Source of the DNA: Membranipora membranacea
Lineage: Eukaryota; Bryozoa; Gymnolaemata; Cheilostomatida; Membraniporidae
NCBI GenBank assembly: GCA_914767715.1
Contig: OU612072.1
Span: 21,578,001 to 21,642,000 of the forward strand
Length of the DNA stretch: 64,000 nt
Direction: 5' to 3'
The position numbers and the translations under genes were made by a program. The notes under the pieces are model-generated. The model ran no database searches. It had not been told where the DNA came from and saw nothing but the letters and a program-made list of their open reading frames with translations. Position 1 is the first letter of the stretch; every line of letters starts with the position of its first letter. Positions 1 to 12,440 of this stretch are shown here, in pieces.

Positions 1-96
1 GAACATCAGGCCTGCAGATAATCTTGCTGAAGCCCATTGGTATTATACTAAATTGGGCCAACCATTCCATAATTATGGTGAGCATGAATAGACCTA

Positions 97-431
97 GCCT
101 GTCTCAACAAGCTTTGTTCGGTGGAGGGGTAGAACAAAGTTTGTCAACTCTTGCGCTGCTCGATGTCGAGCAGCTGATATTAAATTTAGTCTTCTCTTGC
201 GAATTGGTAGATAACTTCTATACCACACTAATCAATTTGTATGGGCAAACGAAGTTGTATTCTCGAAAGATATCTGCGTCTTCCTACACAAATTGATCCG
301 TGTGATAAAGATGTTATGTACCCAGTCGCAAGAGAAGACAGTATTTATTATCGGCTGCTTGACATTGATCAGTGCAAGGGTTGACAAGCTCTCCCCCCCC
401 CCCACACCGAACAAAGCTTGTTAAGACAGGC
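97..431. mobile_element. Foldback MITE, TA-flanked
   Basis: The two ends are reverse complements of each other: the left end starts gcctgtct..aacaagctttgttcgg and the right end is the same sequence inverted. The arms are long, imperfect and cover most of the element. Each end is bordered by TA, as expected for a TA target duplication. The small open frames on both strands here are by-products of the symmetry. No transposase is encoded, so it is non-autonomous. A run of C (391-403) lies in the right arm. Confidence 0.6.
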
Positions 432-446
432 TAGAAGAGACCTGGC

Positions 447-776
447 AGGGTTTCCAAATCATTGGAGGCTTGAATATTGATCAATCTTAATTTTAGTGAC
501 GAAATTCATGTAAAATTCTGCCAAATTGTCCGCAAAACAGCCAGAAAATGCTATAATTGACTATCCAAATATTAAAATTATTTCCCAAATTATGTCCATA
601 TGAGTGTTCAATGGTGCAGATTCTGAATAAAAAATCATTTTTATCCTACCTTAAGCGGCTCTCAAGATAAGCCTCTTTTCAGCACGTTTTTCCTCCGCGG
701 ATTGTGTGTTAAAAGTAATTAAACTGGAGAGAGGACAACTTGAAATTGAGGCCTACATTCGAGCTCAGAAAATGTC
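447..776 (+). mobile_element. Partial copy of TA-flanked MITE family (see 26,672)
   Basis: This stretch matches the inner part and right end of the complete element at 26,672-27,143, including the segments tttccaaatcattgg and aaactggagagaggacaac and the terminal tgtcTA. The left terminal repeat is missing. It has diverged by scattered substitutions. It is one of three copies in the window. Confidence 0.6.
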
Positions 777-935
777 TATTGCATTAATCTTAACATTCAC
801 TAATTGGCAAGCTTAGGAAAGAGCTACAAAAAGTCCAATAAGTTTCGTGTTAGAGCTTTTATTGTGCCTCCCCATATTTGTTTACATATTGAATGTCTCA
901 TTTACTTTAGAGATCCAAGGCAACATTTTGAATGA

Positions 936-1090
936 CCTATAGACACAGATGAAACCAGGGTCTTTAAAAAAAATTTAGATTCTGTTTCAAGTGTTCACAA
1001 CCACTAAGGTTGGCTCCCTTGATGATCTACAATATAAAAAAATTTGTTTAACCTTTTGGTAAAGCTACTGATTTCATCTGTGTCCATAGG
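936..1090. mobile_element. Short MITE with about 19-bp terminal inverted repeats
   Basis: The left end cctatagacacagatgaaa and the right end tttcatctgtgtccatagg are inverted copies with one mismatch. The interior of about 115 bases has no coding capacity. This fits a miniature inverted-repeat element. The target duplication is not clear. Confidence 0.5.
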
Positions 1091-2035
1091 CCAGTCAACA
1101 GTTTGCAATGCTGCTCTTAATTAACTGAGAGCTTCAAAATGATATGAAATATGGGGCGGTGCAACTGTAGCTTCAACTTTGCATAATGTCAAACAGGATG
1201 TCAATAATACCATAATCGTGTCTGGAAATATTTTTAAGGTCTTTGCATATAAAGCCACTTTGATTAATTATCGAGCACACAGGAACTTGATAGAACAAGA
1301 TGCCCACAAATTAATTAAAAGAACCTGTTCATCTCTGCAGTTGTTTGTCTATCTTTTGTGCTCAATTGTTTTTAAAATAGCTTGGTATGTTAAATCTTAC
1401 AAAACAGTTGTTATGTTTACAAAATGTCTTCTTAAACTACTGTTGCCACACAGGGAAATGTATATTTTTTGATATTTTAATAGCCCAAAACTTGAAAATA
1501 TCAGGCCGCGATCTCAGCATTGTCACATAATGGGCAAATAATTTGCACAAACTCATCTTCAAAATAAGGGTACAAGATTAATTATGTAGCTCATATAATG
1601 CCGTAGTTACCTTCATATACATAAAAATATTGATGCCATGACCAAGTGCGTCATATTAGTATCCCGATTTTAACAATCAGTTTGTGTACAATATATGCCA
1701 ATTAGTTGACTATGCTGAGATTGAAGCCTCGAATAGTTTTCTTTTAGCTAAACAGAATTGAAAATGCACAAATTTTTTTTATGGACAGCAGCAGCCAAAC
1801 ATCGTTTCGGATATTGACTATGATTGGTAACTGATGGTAGATTTCAAATCATTTCAGCAACTAATAGAAATCAGTACAACATCATCTGCTCAGATCAAAC
1901 ACAACCCCCCCCCCCCCCCCTAAACATGAGCTATATCTAAAGTCCTAAATGTGGTGTGGTATCTATTGTCCGTCAGACACTCTCTATAATTCAAGATAGT
2001 ATTGTGACATTGATGTCTTTATGGCAACATACAAG
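1091..2035. other. Non-coding stretch
   Basis: AT-rich sequence with no exon that I could support. It contains a C run at 1,906-1,920. It may include an intron of the membrane-protein gene that follows, because the first visible exon of that gene starts mid-frame. Confidence 0.4.
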
Positions 2036-2896
2036 AAATTGTTAAAGTTCCAAGAGCGCTGATCAATCTGTATTCAGGAAGAAACCTTTCATTCGACTCA
2101 CCAAATAATAGCTTGAAGGAAACACAAATATTGTACTGTTCGGAACTTGGAAAAACAAAGCTTAATTGTGTAAAAGTGAAGGCCAGGTTTGCCGTGGAAG
2201 TGGAATCCATGACAACTGACAATGGCAAGTTTGTGACAGATGAAGAAGCGATGACAACCGATGGAACAGGCAAAGGCGGTAATATGCTATAAATGTCAAC
2301 ATCTGGAATTTGTGTTTTCATGAATACTTGTTTAAACCCCAAACAACATGAGTGATGACTCAACAAAACAATTACCTGAATATGATAAGCATCAGTTAAC
2401 TCTGTCATGTCAGAATTGCTGACTTTACAGCTTTTTACTGATCTTCTTGATGTTTGCCATGTACATTATGGTGACAAGAGCAATGTTTGAATCTTTGTTA
2501 ATATGAATCAAGTTGACAATGAGAATTGTTATAACAAAATGATCTAGGTATTGTATGAAGTTATTTTCTTGAACAGGAATAACCACTGCAACGACTATAG
2601 CCATCACACTGGTACTGATTGCTCTGGTGGTTGGAACAGCTGTCCTTTTGGCTGTGAAATATAGATCAAATAGGGCTAAGGCACGACGTGGCCAGATTAA
2701 ACTGAAGACAAGGGCAGCTTTTGAACCCAAATATAATACCCACGCTGATAAAAAAAGGAGTCGATTGTCCAAAGACAAAAAAGGAATGTCAAGTACAACT
2801 ACCAAATTTGCTTGGCAAGCTGATCAACCTCATCGAAAAGGAAAGAGTAAGACGCCTGGAGAAAGCAAAGGAAAATCATCAAAGCTCAATCACTAA
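2036..2896 (+). CDS. Type I membrane protein, C-terminal two exons (family unknown)
   Basis: Two exons join in phase: 2,036-2,278 (donor ggcg|gtaat) and 2,577-2,896 (acceptor gaacag|), ending in TAA. The first exon encodes about 80 residues of likely extracellular sequence with two cysteines (LYCSELGKTKLNC) and a Thr-rich acidic stalk. The second starts with a hydrophobic helix (ITLVLIALVVGTAVLLAV) followed at once by basic residues, then a Lys/Ser-rich cytoplasmic tail of about 80 residues. This is the layout of a single-pass receptor or adhesion protein. The tail lacks the GFFKR motif of integrin alpha chains, so that family is not supported. The 5' end is not visible: the first exon starts with two bases of a split codon, behind a poor acceptor. 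A poly(A) signal AATAAA lies at about 3,264. Confidence 0.55.
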
Positions 2897-2969
2897 TTTT
2901 GGCTATCAATCCTATCACATAGAGAAAACCAAAAACAGAGCGGAGAGCAATGACAAAATCGGTCTCTTG

Positions 2970-5900
2970 CTATTATAACCTGACTGAAATGTCTTGAAGG
3001 CACTATAAATAACTACATTAATATAATTAGAATAACATTATACCCATTTGTTATTATTCTCTCAAATTTATTCTGGATACTTTGCATCCCTCTTTATTTA
3101 AGCCCACTCTATTGTTTCACTATCGAATTGTGTTTTGCGGGATCTGACATCACAATGTGTCTCATAAAGAATCGAGACTCACAAGCAACCACTTCCTCAT
3201 TCAGCAGCATTTCCAAACGTAGCTGTCACAACATGTTCTAAGTAATGTATCCTCACTAATTAAAATAAACTCAAGTTTCAGGAATTCACAAGTATTGTGA
3301 TCTTTACTCAGGATCTTAGAATACAGGAAATAAGAAGGCAGTAGTAAACATTAGCATGGTAAAGATTAAGAATATATTTGCTCCGATGACGAAGAAGGAA
3401 CCACTAACAATAGCATTGCAGGGGGAAGCCTGGTATGACTTCAAACCAAATCCATGTCTTTGTATATGAATGCAATATTACTTTTTACCACAATTGTAAG
3501 GCTATGTCGAAACTCATGCTGCATACAGATTTGAATTACGATTACCCGAATTGAAATAAGGTACAATATTATATTTTTGGTCATTTAAACTATCCGTAAT
3601 ATTGACATCTAACATTACCAAATCCTGTGCAAATTCCAAATGACTACCTGTCCACAAACAGTATTGCCAGGAACTCACAAATTTTCAACGTTCCAGGGCC
3701 GCGGATTAGAAATAATATAGAATGAGCAAGAATCCTTGAGGGTCCCAAGCTTGTGCCTTTACAATTTACAGAATTTTACGGAGTACGGACAATTCACTTC
3801 ACTTAGCTTTCTAGGGAATGAATATTTTTTACCGCCCTTAGATCTAAGGGAGTGATTCCAGCATAAGTCAAGTCACCATCAGTGACGTTTTCATCCTTTA
3901 TTATGTTCGCAGTTTAAACTGAGGCCAAAATACCATCAGGGATTGTACAAATGGCATTACAGCTCAATCGCTCTACTGAGTTGTCTTCTTCCATTCACAT
4001 GAGGGGACAACACTTTGGTCTAATATCCCAGATTGCCAGACTGATGATTAATTGATCCAATAAAACATGTGCGCATTATACTAAGTAATATCATTATTTT
4101 CATATTATTATATTTCACTATTTAGAGCAGCATTTCCTAGTACGAGTGAAGTTACAAATAAGGTATAATACTAATTTAATTTATAACATCATTTCTGGCA
4201 ATTAGCAGGAAACTTGGCCACAACAAAAATATGCAGTATGATGAGACTTTACTGAGCAAGATAATTAATACGCCTCACCTCAGCGTTATAAATATTTAAA
4301 TCTGTGCCCTGGTGAACCATTTGGAAATAAAGTTAACTTTTACAGTAAGTCGCATTGAGCAAAAAAAAGATTAAGCTGCCTAACATCACTCAAATTTGTT
4401 CACTGTGCTCCCTAGGGACACTAATACTTGTGGATTTTGGATATCTTTGACTTTCAATAACATCAAGTTATATTAAGTTAAGACTAATATGCCAAGAGTG
4501 TATTATTTGGTTAGAATAGCTAAATAGCATGAATATGCATTGACTCTGTTCGTCTTTATCAAGTCCTAAGGGATCTGTTGTGTTATTGGTAGAGATTATG
4601 AAGGAGATGTATATACCTGAGGGTGCTGGGGGGCCAAAATAATCATCTGTGAAAGCTTCAACATACACACGACTTCTGCGGCGCTAATAGCCTGGCAGTG
4701 AATAGCAAGCGCCCGCTAACTGATTGCGCATCTCACCATACCCATCACCTCCTAAGGCGTCTGTTGTGTTATTGGTAGAGATTATGAAGGGATAACACTA
4801 ATACTACCGTTTTCATTGGCAAATTTCTACGTGTTATAATGTTCAGAGCCCATAAACAAATGTAAAGCCAAGACATGTGAGCAGTCCTTCTTCACTACCG
4901 CCTGCCTAAAATCATACCTCTATACCACTATGGGCAAGGCTCAAAAACTCAGCCTCTGAACATTGCATGTTTTAAATTTGTTGCAGAGGGGCGTTAGGGT
5001 TTGACCTTGTGAAGTTTTCCTCTCTTTTACAAGGTCATGCGATTCATCCAAATGATTTCTGCGTTAAATTTTGACAAAGAAATTGTTCACAAATACTTTT
5101 CTCATTATTTTATTCATGGACAATCTACCAAAACCACATACTTTTCACATATCAAGCTCTGGTCCCCCCTTCCTGGGACTCCAATGGGATCATAATAAGA
5201 ATTTGCTGTCAGCTATTGACCATCCTCTGCAATAAGTTCACTGAATTATTCAATTCCTGTGGCCAAAACACTGGCTCTATCTTCCGAGACTTTTCTAGGG
5301 GAAGCCCAACACTCCCTAGCGTGAAGGCACCCAACCCGCCTGGCCCTGTTGATGACAAAACAGAATGTTGCCCAAAATCCTCATACTGGGAGTGTGATAC
5401 TTCCTAGAAAGTATCCTAGATGTGAGGCCATAAAGAACCTCCTGAATTTGAGTTTGCAGCAAGTTGCCCAAACTGAAACAGACACTAATCACCCATTGGC
5501 AGTGCATTTGATCTCAACCAATAAGACCTACAACTTTAAGAACCATGGGCACAAGCCTGGATATTCCCCACTGTGTATCGCAAGTAAAATTTGCCCAAAA
5601 AAAGTGTTGTGGCCAAATGCAATGCTCCCCAACAAAAATGACCAAACCCGAAATAAGTTGGGGCATACATATTCTAGCTCGTCCTATAATCCACCTTTCA
5701 TCCACACCACAGCACTCATCTCAGCTGCCTGTATAGCTGTTAATCTTAGAGAGATAAATTCAACTCACCTTCAGGGCTACCACTGAATTTTATGGTGACA
5801 CAACTGTGGAGCCTTAGCTGTCTTCGAACAAGAGAAAGTCACAGAATAGTAGGATCAAAAAATTGTGAGTAAATGTGGCCTTTTGAAATTTGAGTTTAAA

Positions 5901-7490
5901 TGACAGCTAAGTTGTTGACAAACTTTGATGATCCGCCATGAGAATTCTGCTAATATGGTACTCCTCTGATCCGGTGGCCGACCTGGCTCCTGCCAGTTGA
6001 ATAGAGTTGATGGGCGACTATCTATTCATACCTGGGTACAAGAGTTAGTAACACCTCAACGTCATTATATACATAATCTAATATTATTATTTACATAACA
6101 TCAAGAGTGACTGAAATAAACAGGTTATTATTTGCTACCTTAGTGAAACCACTGTCATTCTCAACTATGTTTATGAAGACATTCTATTCATTTAGATGGC
6201 CATTATGTAGGATCATGCTGTGAATAGCCATAATTATATGATATTTTTAATTTACAGAGTTATGTCGGGTTCTTTGAAAGAGATATAACCAGTACATATT
6301 ACAATAAATTATACCTAAGAGGTAGAAAAAATACTACTTGTTGTGAAGTTTGCATTTCCTATATTCTACTGGAAAGGTAGACACTATGATGGTAAATCTA
6401 CACATTGAGTTATGTAATGCAATTACATAGAAAACCTTGCAATGATATCTACAACAATACTAGTCTTCTCACTGATCTCTAGGGAAGCTGAGCCAGTAGG
6501 CAAAATACACATAAATATCTCAGCAATAGAGAAATATTACTGTATTAATGTATTACTGTATTCTAGAAATACCTGTTACAGCTTCACAATTAAATAAATA
6601 TACACTTATATTATATTCTTCCTTCAAGGAAACAAACATGTTTGCCCAAATGAATTTAAATTGATTTTTTTTTATTGAAACAACACTTTGAGAGTGGATG
6701 CCATTTCAAACATCAATTCTTCCTGTAAATACTGCATATGCAATCAATTTCACTTTTTCAAGAAAATATTCTTGGTATTCACCCTTACCCTCTAACCAAA
6801 ACACTTTATCTTCTTTCCACAGAACTTCCAAAATTCCATCCTCCCTGTGTTTACCAGTGATTCACCATGTTAACTCAACAATTTGCTTGCAAACAGAGGT
6901 ACTTTTTTCCCATGTTTTACTTTAAATATAATAGGATACTACTACTACTACATAGGCTCAATATTACTGCACCACTTTAAGAGCCAAAATCAAAAGACTC
7001 AGAAATGGCCCAAAATTCAACTCTCATATGAAATGCTATTTTTAAGTACTGAATTAATACTTTAGTGTTTTCACTTTGCTGCTCTGCCACATAATCTATA
7101 GACAGACTGGGGTACACATTGTTATTCAGATGAGTGGTAAATGCAAGGAGAAACAGGAGACTGATGTTACTCCTTGGTAAATAAATGTAAAATAAAATAA
7201 TAATGGAGTGGACCTTTTTCTTTTGAGCTGTCACTGTTTTCAAACAAGGAGTAACACATTTACTCCTTTGTTGGAGCAACCTAAGAATGATACTCCTTGC
7301 TCCAGTGGGCAGTGTGTGGTTGCTAGTGAAAGTCTGGCTGGTCCTAAGCCAAATGCTGCACCCTTGCCATCTCTCACTCAGTCATTGGGAAAATTATATA
7401 ATCTAATCATTTTCATATTTGTTTCAATTATATAAATATGTAGGCAGTGAAACATTTTCATAGTAATCCACAGCCAGACCTTAAAATCAT
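2970..7490. other. Intergenic, repeat-bearing
   Basis: No exon chain could be built here. The segment ctgttgtgttattggtagag occurs twice (around 4,575 and 4,758), showing a small local duplication. The region 5,216-5,786 is open on both strands for up to 145 codons, but neither strand resembles a known protein. The stretch is otherwise AT-rich and featureless. Confidence 0.4.
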
Positions 7491-7494
7491 TCAG

Positions 7495-7910
7495 GATGGC
7501 GATCGCGGTCATCAAGGGGTGGGAGGGAAGCTAGGCAACTTTATTGTTTGTAATTTATCACTTTTTTTAACTTGAGCACCAGTATACAGCCCTTTTGTCT
7601 CATTCCACGAAGTTCTAACCCTCATTTTCAGTTTCCTCATATCCAAAATAAAATAAATGTGCAGACTTGTTAATGGTTGTCTTCTCCCTTCAGACACGGC
7701 ACTTTATGGAGACTTGAAAATGAATCTTGTCAATGTAGGCTCGCTAGTAATATACCTTAGACTATGATCTATGTAGCGATCCAAGATTGTCATCCTTTTG
7801 GCAAAAATGCTGGTGCTAAAGTTAAAAAAGTGATAAATTACAAAGAGACGGAAGTTTCTAGCTTTCCACTCACCCCCTTAACGACCGCCTACGGTCAGTC
7901 TTAGTCCTAC
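7495..7910. mobile_element. Foldback element with about 85-bp inverted ends
   Basis: The left arm includes gtaatttatcactttttt and aacttgagcaccag. The right arm includes ctggtgctaaagtt and aaaaaagtgataaattac, which are its reverse complement. Matching continues outward through ggtcatcaaggggtgggag against ctcaccccttaacgaccgc. The interior of about 230 bases has no gene. This is a non-autonomous DNA element or its relic. Confidence 0.5.
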
Positions 7911-8696
7911 GGTTGAGTCAGTCTCACTCAATTTCTTTTTCAGTAAGAGTAAGTGAAATTGATTGGAAGAAATATGCCCCCATTTTACCACAATTATATA
8001 ATAAATAGGCATTACACTTTAATCCACCGCAACTTATTTATTTAGTAGAAAATATTCTAATATAGACCAATGATATTTGAGACCATTCGGACATGTTAAA
8101 TAGTATTCTACAATGTGTGTTACCGGGATAACCAGACACAAACTCAATGATAGCATGATATTCTGAGTATTTCCGAGAATTCCGGTCCAAATCTTGATTG
8201 TTGGAGTGTCATGAACCCGCCCTTTTTTTTATTGATCTTTATTTGAGCCGATCTTATAAAGGTATTTAGGACTTAACGCAGATACCTTTATATGCTAAGG
8301 CCTACTCAATAGTGTTGTTGTCATATTTACGCTATGATGTATTCTCCGAAACAACAAAAGTTGACGCCATTGCCACTAGGACCTTGCACAGCCAGAAATG
8401 AAGATAGATAGAAATGAAGATAGATAGAAATGAGAAGTTCAATTGGGATGAAATTGCCGCTCCGTCTTATGTGATTGGTTACCCCAGTAGTCTGAACCAA
8501 AGTGTTGGCTGAACTGTACACTGCTACTCACACAAATTAAAGATATATACATATGTTATTAAATACCACATGCTATATTGTTTTTTGTTGATGGGTGACA
8601 GTGAAAGCTCAAAATAACTGTTGTCAATTAAGTGATTGACAATCATATTAATCTCCCGACTATGCATTACATTAAAGTTGCTTGTTTGTTGTAGAC

Positions 8697-8772
8697 ATGC
8701 CGAAGGGAGAGAAATTATGTAAAAAATGCTCAGAAGTAGTAATGGCGGCGGCCAAGAAATGCAAAAAATGCA
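8697..8772 (+). CDS. Exon 1, start codon and CxxC cluster
   Basis: Encodes 25 residues starting MPKGEKLCKKC and ending KKCKKC, with the last codon split by a strong donor (tgca|gtaagt). The four cysteines in two CxxC pairs fit a zinc knuckle. The start is the first ATG in the open frame and gives a compact leader with no upstream in-frame alternative. Confidence 0.7.
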
Positions 8773-11700
8773 GTAAGTGTGCACCACATTTTCTTATTTC
8801 TCATCGATGCTCTTTGGGTTAATGGTGTAAATTTTGTGAGTTTGATGGTAAGATATTATCTATTTCACCAATGTAATCTTTGTTGCCTTTGAGAAGGCAT
8901 GCCCAATTGTTTATAGTTATGTACGGTAGCTTTTGACGATTAGTGATTGGTAAGAGAAACAAAATTTCATCTAGTTTGTTCCTCAAGGCACAAGCTAAGT
9001 TTATACAGATTGGACGTAAGAATTGTTTTTTCAATTATATGTATTGCCCATGTGTTTATGCAAAACCACCTATCTTTTCCAGAAACTCCAATAATTAAAC
9101 CGGGGATTCAGGCCCGCATGGAAGCTGAGAGGAAAAGAGGGGAGGAAATGAGGAGAGACCCTAAAAGAAGGAAGAGGGGACATGCTATGGAGCAATTCAT
9201 GCTATCGGTAAGTGACGGTTCACCAATTTCTTGCTTCATGTCATCATTCTAGGTTAAATACGAATACAAGATTTTAGTTGGTACAAATGTATAATAAGAT
9301 TCTTCGTTACAAAATATGACAGTAGTCTGTTTGCCGCTATGTGACTGATTGGTTTCTGGCTGACTCATGTATTTGTTTACCTAAGTTCTCCAACTACATG
9401 TAACATGGGAGTTGCCTTCACTTTGTATGTGGCTGGGCAACTTCAAAGTAATATGTGATGGCCATTAAAATTTGGCCACTAGTCAAAATAACACTGCATA
9501 ACGGTGCATCAATTACATAATTTAGTTTAATATCATTATTGTAATGATGTCCATGACGTTATGTTCCTCAGGTATGTATATAGTGATCCACATTCCTGCA
9601 CATACAACCATTGGCCAATATTAAGCTGTTGGTGTCTTGCGAATAATGTGGCGAAATAGAATGACAACCGGTTTGGAATGATGTTATAGAGGATGGGCTT
9701 TGCTAAGCAGATTCTTTAAATCGTTGTATCAGACAAACATTTTGATATTACTGAGCATAGCTTTAGGGTTTGGTAACCTTAAGTACCATGACATTTTACC
9801 TGACAGTATTTTATTTTATTTTGACAGGCAGCAAGACTCTCTGGTTTTGGAATTGAGATTTCATTTTTTGCCTACGCAGAAAGAAAAGTCCAGGTGTGGT
9901 CCTCACACCTGGACAATGAAAGAATAAAAAAACTGGCACTTGTTGCCAACGGCCTGGCAGGCTTGCCGGCTAGCAACACAGACTGTAAGTTGTCAAATAG
10001 TCTTTCATTGATCAAGGGAATTTTGCATAGGTTTGACTAGTATAAAGCCAGTACCCGAAATTCAATAATATCGAGGTATCAAACTGATTCGAAGGAATTA
10101 CTATCTAAAAATCCTGCAACATTTACTTGAAAACCTTGTACAAATATCTGGTATGAACTTGCAACTGGGTAACGAATGCATTTTAGTGCAGTTTGGTTGT
10201 AGACTCTGGTTATTTCTCAATTCAGGTTAAGTACTACTGGCAACCTTCTAACTGATCAACTGGGGAAAGCTATTAGCTTGCAGATGGCCTTTTGTTGCTA
10301 TAGTGCTTTGATAGTTTTAGGCTTGATTGCATATAATTAGTAGTGTTTTTCTTGCTTCAGATTTTCAGATTTATTACTGTATGACTAAAAGGTTTTGTTC
10401 CACATGCCATGTACATAAAAATGTATATGTGTTTTTTTTTCTTCTTTTTTACCAACAGACGAAATGTTGTGCAAGATTGGGGAGGGCGGAAGAGAGACAG
10501 AGGAGTACAGAGGAGAGACAGGGGAGAGAGGACGGGAGACAGGGGAGGGAGGAGGAGTGACGGATGAGGACGGAGGAGAGACAGATCAGGGAGGTGGAGT
10601 GACAGATGAGGACGGAGGAGAGGCAGAGGGGGGTAGAGGAGAGACAGGGGAGGGAGGAGGAGAGACAGACGAGGACAGAGGAGAGGTGACAGAGGAGGAC
10701 ATAGAGAACATGATTAGATCATCAACATCTGAGAATAATGGTTAGTCTAAGAAGGACATTTCCCTAAAAGAAGATACCCTGATCCTTAATCACCTGCAGC
10801 CACTAAATTTCCAAAGTCATCCATCAAATTGTCAACATGTATTGTCATACAAGGCTTGCTTTATGTGAGTTATGATTATTCCTACGGTTTGCAGGTCTTT
10901 TTATGCAAATACAAAAACCTCATGACTATGTTTTTGCGCTGTAGAAATAATGAGATGGTCTATGTGTCGCATTTAGGACACAAGTCCTTGAAGACTCTTT
11001 ACAAAATCACCACTTCTAGGCAGTTAACTCACACAACTCTGATAATGTCTTGCGCTAGATAACATTTCATCAATCCGTTGTGTCGCAGTGTTGAATTTAT
11101 TTTTGTTAGAGAGTGAGGATGATAGCAAGAAGGTGGAGGAAGAGGAAACATTTAATGTGGAGGCAATCCTCAAAGAAAGAATTGTAAGTTAACATTCTAT
11201 ATGCGCCGGAGTTTTATTTCCCACTTAGCCAACAAATTCTAACTCAGGTCATTCGATGGTTGCATTGCGTATTCATGGAAAGCCGGAAGCGGTCAAAGAT
11301 TTGTCCTCCATTGTCAGGTCACATGTTGAAATCTTGACTATTGCTCATGTTGTTGACGGAGGTATGTTTTCCATACTTGGATCCCAAAAAGAAAATTTCT
11401 ATGCCCTTATTTGTAATTTCTAAGATATATTGTACAGACTGTCTCATTGATAATAAGGTGTATATTGTAATTGAATTGGTGTTTATACTGAAATTAAATT
11501 GTAGTGGTACCAACACCCAGAATAAAAGAAAGTTCGTAATTGACTCCAAAGGGCTATTTGGTGTTTGCTCAGTGATTAAAAACAGGTAGGCTGATACTTG
11601 TGAATATTTTATTTCCAGAATAAGAAGAGAGGAATAAGCGAATGGTTAGTGCAGTGGGAGGATGAGGGCAGGTTAGTATTAGTAAACAATCTGTCGCTAT

Positions 11701-12440
11701 CAGTTTTTTTGTCACAATTCACACATAGTTGCATGGTAACTACAATGAATTTGCAGATCATGTTTGATAGTGTCATGTTGTTTCCACTCTGTTCATCTAT
11801 ATGGAAAAGTGAGTCTTCAAGACAAAATTAACGCTCCCTGATTTCTCTAAAATTACTTTGACCATATCATAGTCACTAAGTGTGATAAAGCGTGTAGAAT
11901 AGGATGACTGGTAAATCGGTAAACAGGTTAATTTTAATGTTTTAGCCTTTATCTTCATTGCATCATTGTCTATAGTACCCATGTACTAATCTATGCTATT
12001 TTTTTCCCTCTTAGCAAGAGATGGAAACCTACATGGGAGCCGTTGAGCAACATCTACGACACCTGCAAGTTTGCTGAATACATGGTTTGTGCATATACTA
12101 TTTCATTTATCTTCTATCCGATTGTATCAAGTGCACTCAATTCAGTCACAAACTCGATTTTTAGCGTCGATTTGCACGTATTGATGTTTAGTGATAAAAT
12201 GTTGTAATTTATCTACAGCTTTGCACCTTTTTTAGTTGCCCACTGCGCACATCACGGCCCAAAATATTGGAACCATGCTGATGAGGTACTTCATGTATTG
12301 CGTGCATATTTTTTTCCTTTTGATATGCAATTAACAAGCATCCTCACCTATCCTAACCTATCTCCGGTCTGTACGGATAGCGCAATAAACAAGCATGTTC
12401 TCTGTTTGATAGCTCAAGAAGAAGAAGTGAAGTAGCCTAA
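8697..12440 (+). CDS. CxxC zinc-cluster and chromodomain protein
   Basis: Exons joined in matching phase: 8,697-8,772; 9,083-9,207; 9,828-9,984; 10,459-10,740; 11,110-11,183; 11,619-11,671; 12,015-12,084. Two less certain exons follow (12,236-12,284; 12,413-12,440). The protein is about 300 residues. Residues 1-26 carry CKKC..CKKC, a small zinc-binding cluster. Residues 27-67 are basic. Residues 68-119 form a compact hydrophobic and charged segment of unknown type. Residues 121-213 are repeats rich in Glu, Gly and Asp. Residues about 227-279 are a chromodomain (FNVEAILKERI, EWLVQWEDE, KPTWEPLSNI), a fold that usually reads methylated lysine on histone tails. The first two aromatic cage positions (Phe, Trp) are present, but the third, normally three residues after the Trp, is Glu. 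The likely role is a nuclear chromatin-binding protein. It lies tail to tail with the KDZ transposase gene. The ATG sits just after ttgttgtag, so a spliced 5' leader is possible. Confidence 0.75.
10459..10740 (+). CDS. Exon 4, acidic Glu/Gly/Asp repeat tract
   Basis: The exon is almost pure purine on the plus strand. It consists of diverged short units related to gagacaggggagggagga, giving protein units such as GETGEGGGETDEDRGE. It stays open through 282 bases and ends at g|gttagt. It probably grew by tandem slippage of a purine-rich unit and forms a flexible acidic linker ahead of the chromodomain. Confidence 0.7.
11110..12084 (+). CDS. Exons 5-7, chromodomain
   Basis: Three exons (11,110-11,183; 11,619-11,671; 12,015-12,084) splice in phase to one chromodomain. 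An acidic lead-in runs into TFNVEAILKERI (first strand), then EWLVQWEDE (second and third strands), then KRWKPTWEPLSNIYDTC with the hallmark TWEP, and the C-terminal helix KFAEYM. Two introns interrupt the fold. All junctions are standard GT..AG. Confidence 0.85.
12236..12440 (+). CDS. Possible terminal exons 8-9 of the chromodomain gene
   Basis: Acceptor ccttttttag|ttg opens 12,236-12,284, which joins in phase to 12,413-12,440 (acceptor gtttgatag|) and ends in TAA after a short Arg-rich tail. An alternative acceptor at about 12,219 (atctacag|) would instead end the protein after about 20 other residues at a TGA. The sequence alone does not decide which is used. Confidence 0.35.

Noticed and set aside
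2577-2896. Integrin alpha chain tail
   Set aside because: A TM helix and cysteines are suggestive, but the GFFKR motif after the membrane is absent.
5349-5786. 145-codon plus-strand frame
   Set aside because: The same region is also open on the minus strand, no splice context or family is visible, and composition suggests a non-coding repeat.
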